Source of the DNA: an uncultured Spartobacteria bacterium
GTDB lineage: Bacteria; Verrucomicrobiota; Verrucomicrobiia; Chthoniobacterales; Chthoniobacteraceae
Length of the DNA: 64,000 bases
Reading direction: 5' to 3'
NCBI GenBank assembly: GCA_903919125.1
Contig: CAIXGS010000045.1
Location: 57,149 to 121,148, forward strand
In this document: positions 63,334 to 64,000 of the stretch, piece by piece
How the letters are laid out: the number at the start of each line of letters is the position of its first letter
How positions within the stretch are numbered: position 1 is the first letter of the stretch
Made by a program: the position numbers and the translations under genes
The notes under the pieces: model-generated
What the model was told of the DNA's origin: nothing
What the model saw: only the letters and a program-made list of their open reading frames with translations
Databases searched by the model: none

Positions 63334-63557
63334 AAGTTGGCAGTCTACGATGGAACCCTAGCGACTGACAAATCCGAGCGCATCGTTGAAAAAAAGAAAA
63401 CGTGTCTGGCGACCAAAAAACCGGCTGCGCGCGCCGATTATCCAAACATTTTGCCCCCCCAACTCCGTAGCCAATCTTGCGTGGTGGCCCTGACGTAGCC
63501 CTCCCCGTTCACCACCTTCAGCGAGGTTCATATTCAGCAAGAACCCGCCACAGCGCA
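63334..63557. other. Upstream region of the secreted sugar-fold gene, no intact gene
   Basis: No intact coding region. On the minus strand a short frame reads KVVNGEGYVRATTQDW and ends in a stop near 63440. It looks like the C-terminal end of a protein, but stops close it just upstream, so it may be a remnant. The overlapping minus frame 63597-63358 is driven by the heptamer repeat and is not supported. Confidence 0.4.
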
Positions 63558-63592
63558 CCAACAACCAACAACCAACAACCAACAACCAATAA
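63558..63592. repeat. Heptamer simple repeat (CCAACAA)n
   Basis: Four perfect CCAACAA units (63558-63585) and a fifth with one change (63586-63592). Short heptamer repeats of this type occur between genes in several bacterial groups. Base composition changes right after it. Confidence 0.9.
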
Positions 63593-63858
63593 AACAATCA
63601 GGACAACCTCAGGGCAGTCCAGGATCTTTACAAGGATCTCCAGCAGAAGGTACATTTTTGCCAATTTCAAATACTTCACCAGGTAGTACTAGTACTTCGC
63701 CAACTGCTGCGCCAGGTAATACTCTGTCAGCTCCTCCACCTAGCGCACAACAATCACAACAATCACAACAATCACAACCACGAGGATTTAGATCTACACG
63801 CGGTAGTAGAGGTCAAGGACTCTTCCAAGTTCAAGGACTTTCTCCAGTTCCTGAATAA
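63593..63858 (+). other. Gln/Ser/Pro-rich open frame of atypical composition
   Basis: The plus frame is open from 63499 to the TAA at 63858, through the heptamer repeat, without a convincing start. It translates to low-complexity Q/S/P/G-rich sequence (QGSPGSLQGSPAEGTF, SPGSTSTSPTAAPGN) with three copies of the 9-mer CAACAATCA (63748-63774; QQS repeats) and an RGFRSTRGSRGQG patch. Codon choice (act, agt, gga, cca, aga) differs sharply from the GC-rich genes of the window. It may be foreign DNA, a disordered-protein gene fragment, or a contig misjoin at the repeat. Confidence 0.35.
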
Positions 63859-63939
63859 AGCCAAGCAACCACCTGAGCCTTATGATCTAAATCTGTAGTT
63901 GCATACACTGATCCTCACGATACTCGTTAAGATCACAAT
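63859..63939. other. Short AT-richer spacer at window end
   Basis: 81 bp of lower GC than the rest of the window, between the Q/S/P-rich frame and the last ATG. No feature recognised. Confidence 0.4.
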
Positions 63940-64000
63940 ATGCTAGAAGATAAATCAGTTTTTACTACGGCTGCTGTCGCTTCTGCGGCGGCGGCTGCGC
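63940..64000 (+). CDS. Possible 5' start of a gene cut by the window end
   Basis: An ATG at 63940 opens a frame that stays open to the edge (20 codons): MLEDKSVFTTAAVASAAAAA. The Ala-rich run is uninformative and there is no clear Shine-Dalgarno site. It belongs to the stretch of unusual composition. Confidence 0.25.
   Translation, partial: MLEDKSVFTTAAVASAAAAA

Noticed and set aside
63358..63597. Minus-strand frame with WLLVVGC repeats.
   Set aside because: The repeats come from the CCAACAA heptamer tract, a common source of false genes.

Overview
This window looks like a chromosomal piece of a Verrucomicrobiota bacterium (PVC superphylum). The evidence is a paired DUF1501 / DUF1549-DUF1553 cytochrome gene set, a very large PATR-type autotransporter, a full division and cell-wall (dcw) cluster with a MurC-MurB fusion and a divergent FtsZ, and several PVC-type secreted proteins without a clear family. 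MurE carries the DNPR motif, so meso-diaminopimelate peptidoglycan is predicted. I cannot resolve the class or genus from sequence alone. I recognised no tRNA, rRNA, CRISPR array or intact insertion sequence.

Layout. 1-522: 3' end of trpF. 540-960: non-coding cluster of short hairpins. 961-7595 (-): Tat-exported DUF1501 protein and a giant haem-binding protein with WD40 repeats. 7865-9603 (+): DedA-like membrane protein and recF. 9609-23040 (-): a protease/transglutaminase-like fusion, an unknown secreted protein, a PhoA-type alkaline phosphatase, and a 2,801-residue autotransporter with phytase-like and ParB-like domains. 23041-24054: non-coding DNA holding a decayed methyltransferase gene. 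24055-28830 (-): PhoD-type phosphatase and the intact methyltransferase. 28978-31361 (+): btaA (betaine-lipid synthesis) and a GNAT-like gene. 31358-32167 (-): plcP-like phospholipase C. 32459-35687 (+): lipase maturation factor homologue, nnrD, and a spermidine-synthase-like protein. 35712-38083 (-): rsgA, engB and an unknown secreted protein. 38249-39326 (+): heptose-1-phosphate adenylyltransferase and purN. 39358-59141 (-): dcw cluster in the order mraZ-rsmH-ftsL-ftsI-murE-murF-mraY-murD-lysM gene-ftsW-murG-murCB-ddl-ftsQ-ftsA-ftsZ. 59473-63333: unknown acidic protein, rlmN, a small unknown, and a secreted sugar-fold protein. 63334-64000: simple repeats and a stretch of different composition, possibly foreign or a misjoin.

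How it fits together. The 12.7-32.2 kb region reads as a phosphorus-scavenging and membrane-remodelling locus. Two unrelated secreted phosphatases and a phytase-like autotransporter would release phosphate outside the cell. PlcP would strip head groups from phospholipids to give diacylglycerol, and BtaA would turn that diacylglycerol into a phosphorus-free homoserine lipid. No btaB N-methyltransferase is recognisable. A GNAT-like protein sits directly behind btaA instead, which makes a different head-group modification possible. The dcw cluster is very compact (many 4- or 8-base overlaps) and is preceded by five TGGNN boxes spaced exactly 10 bp apart, matching the known MraZ operator pattern.
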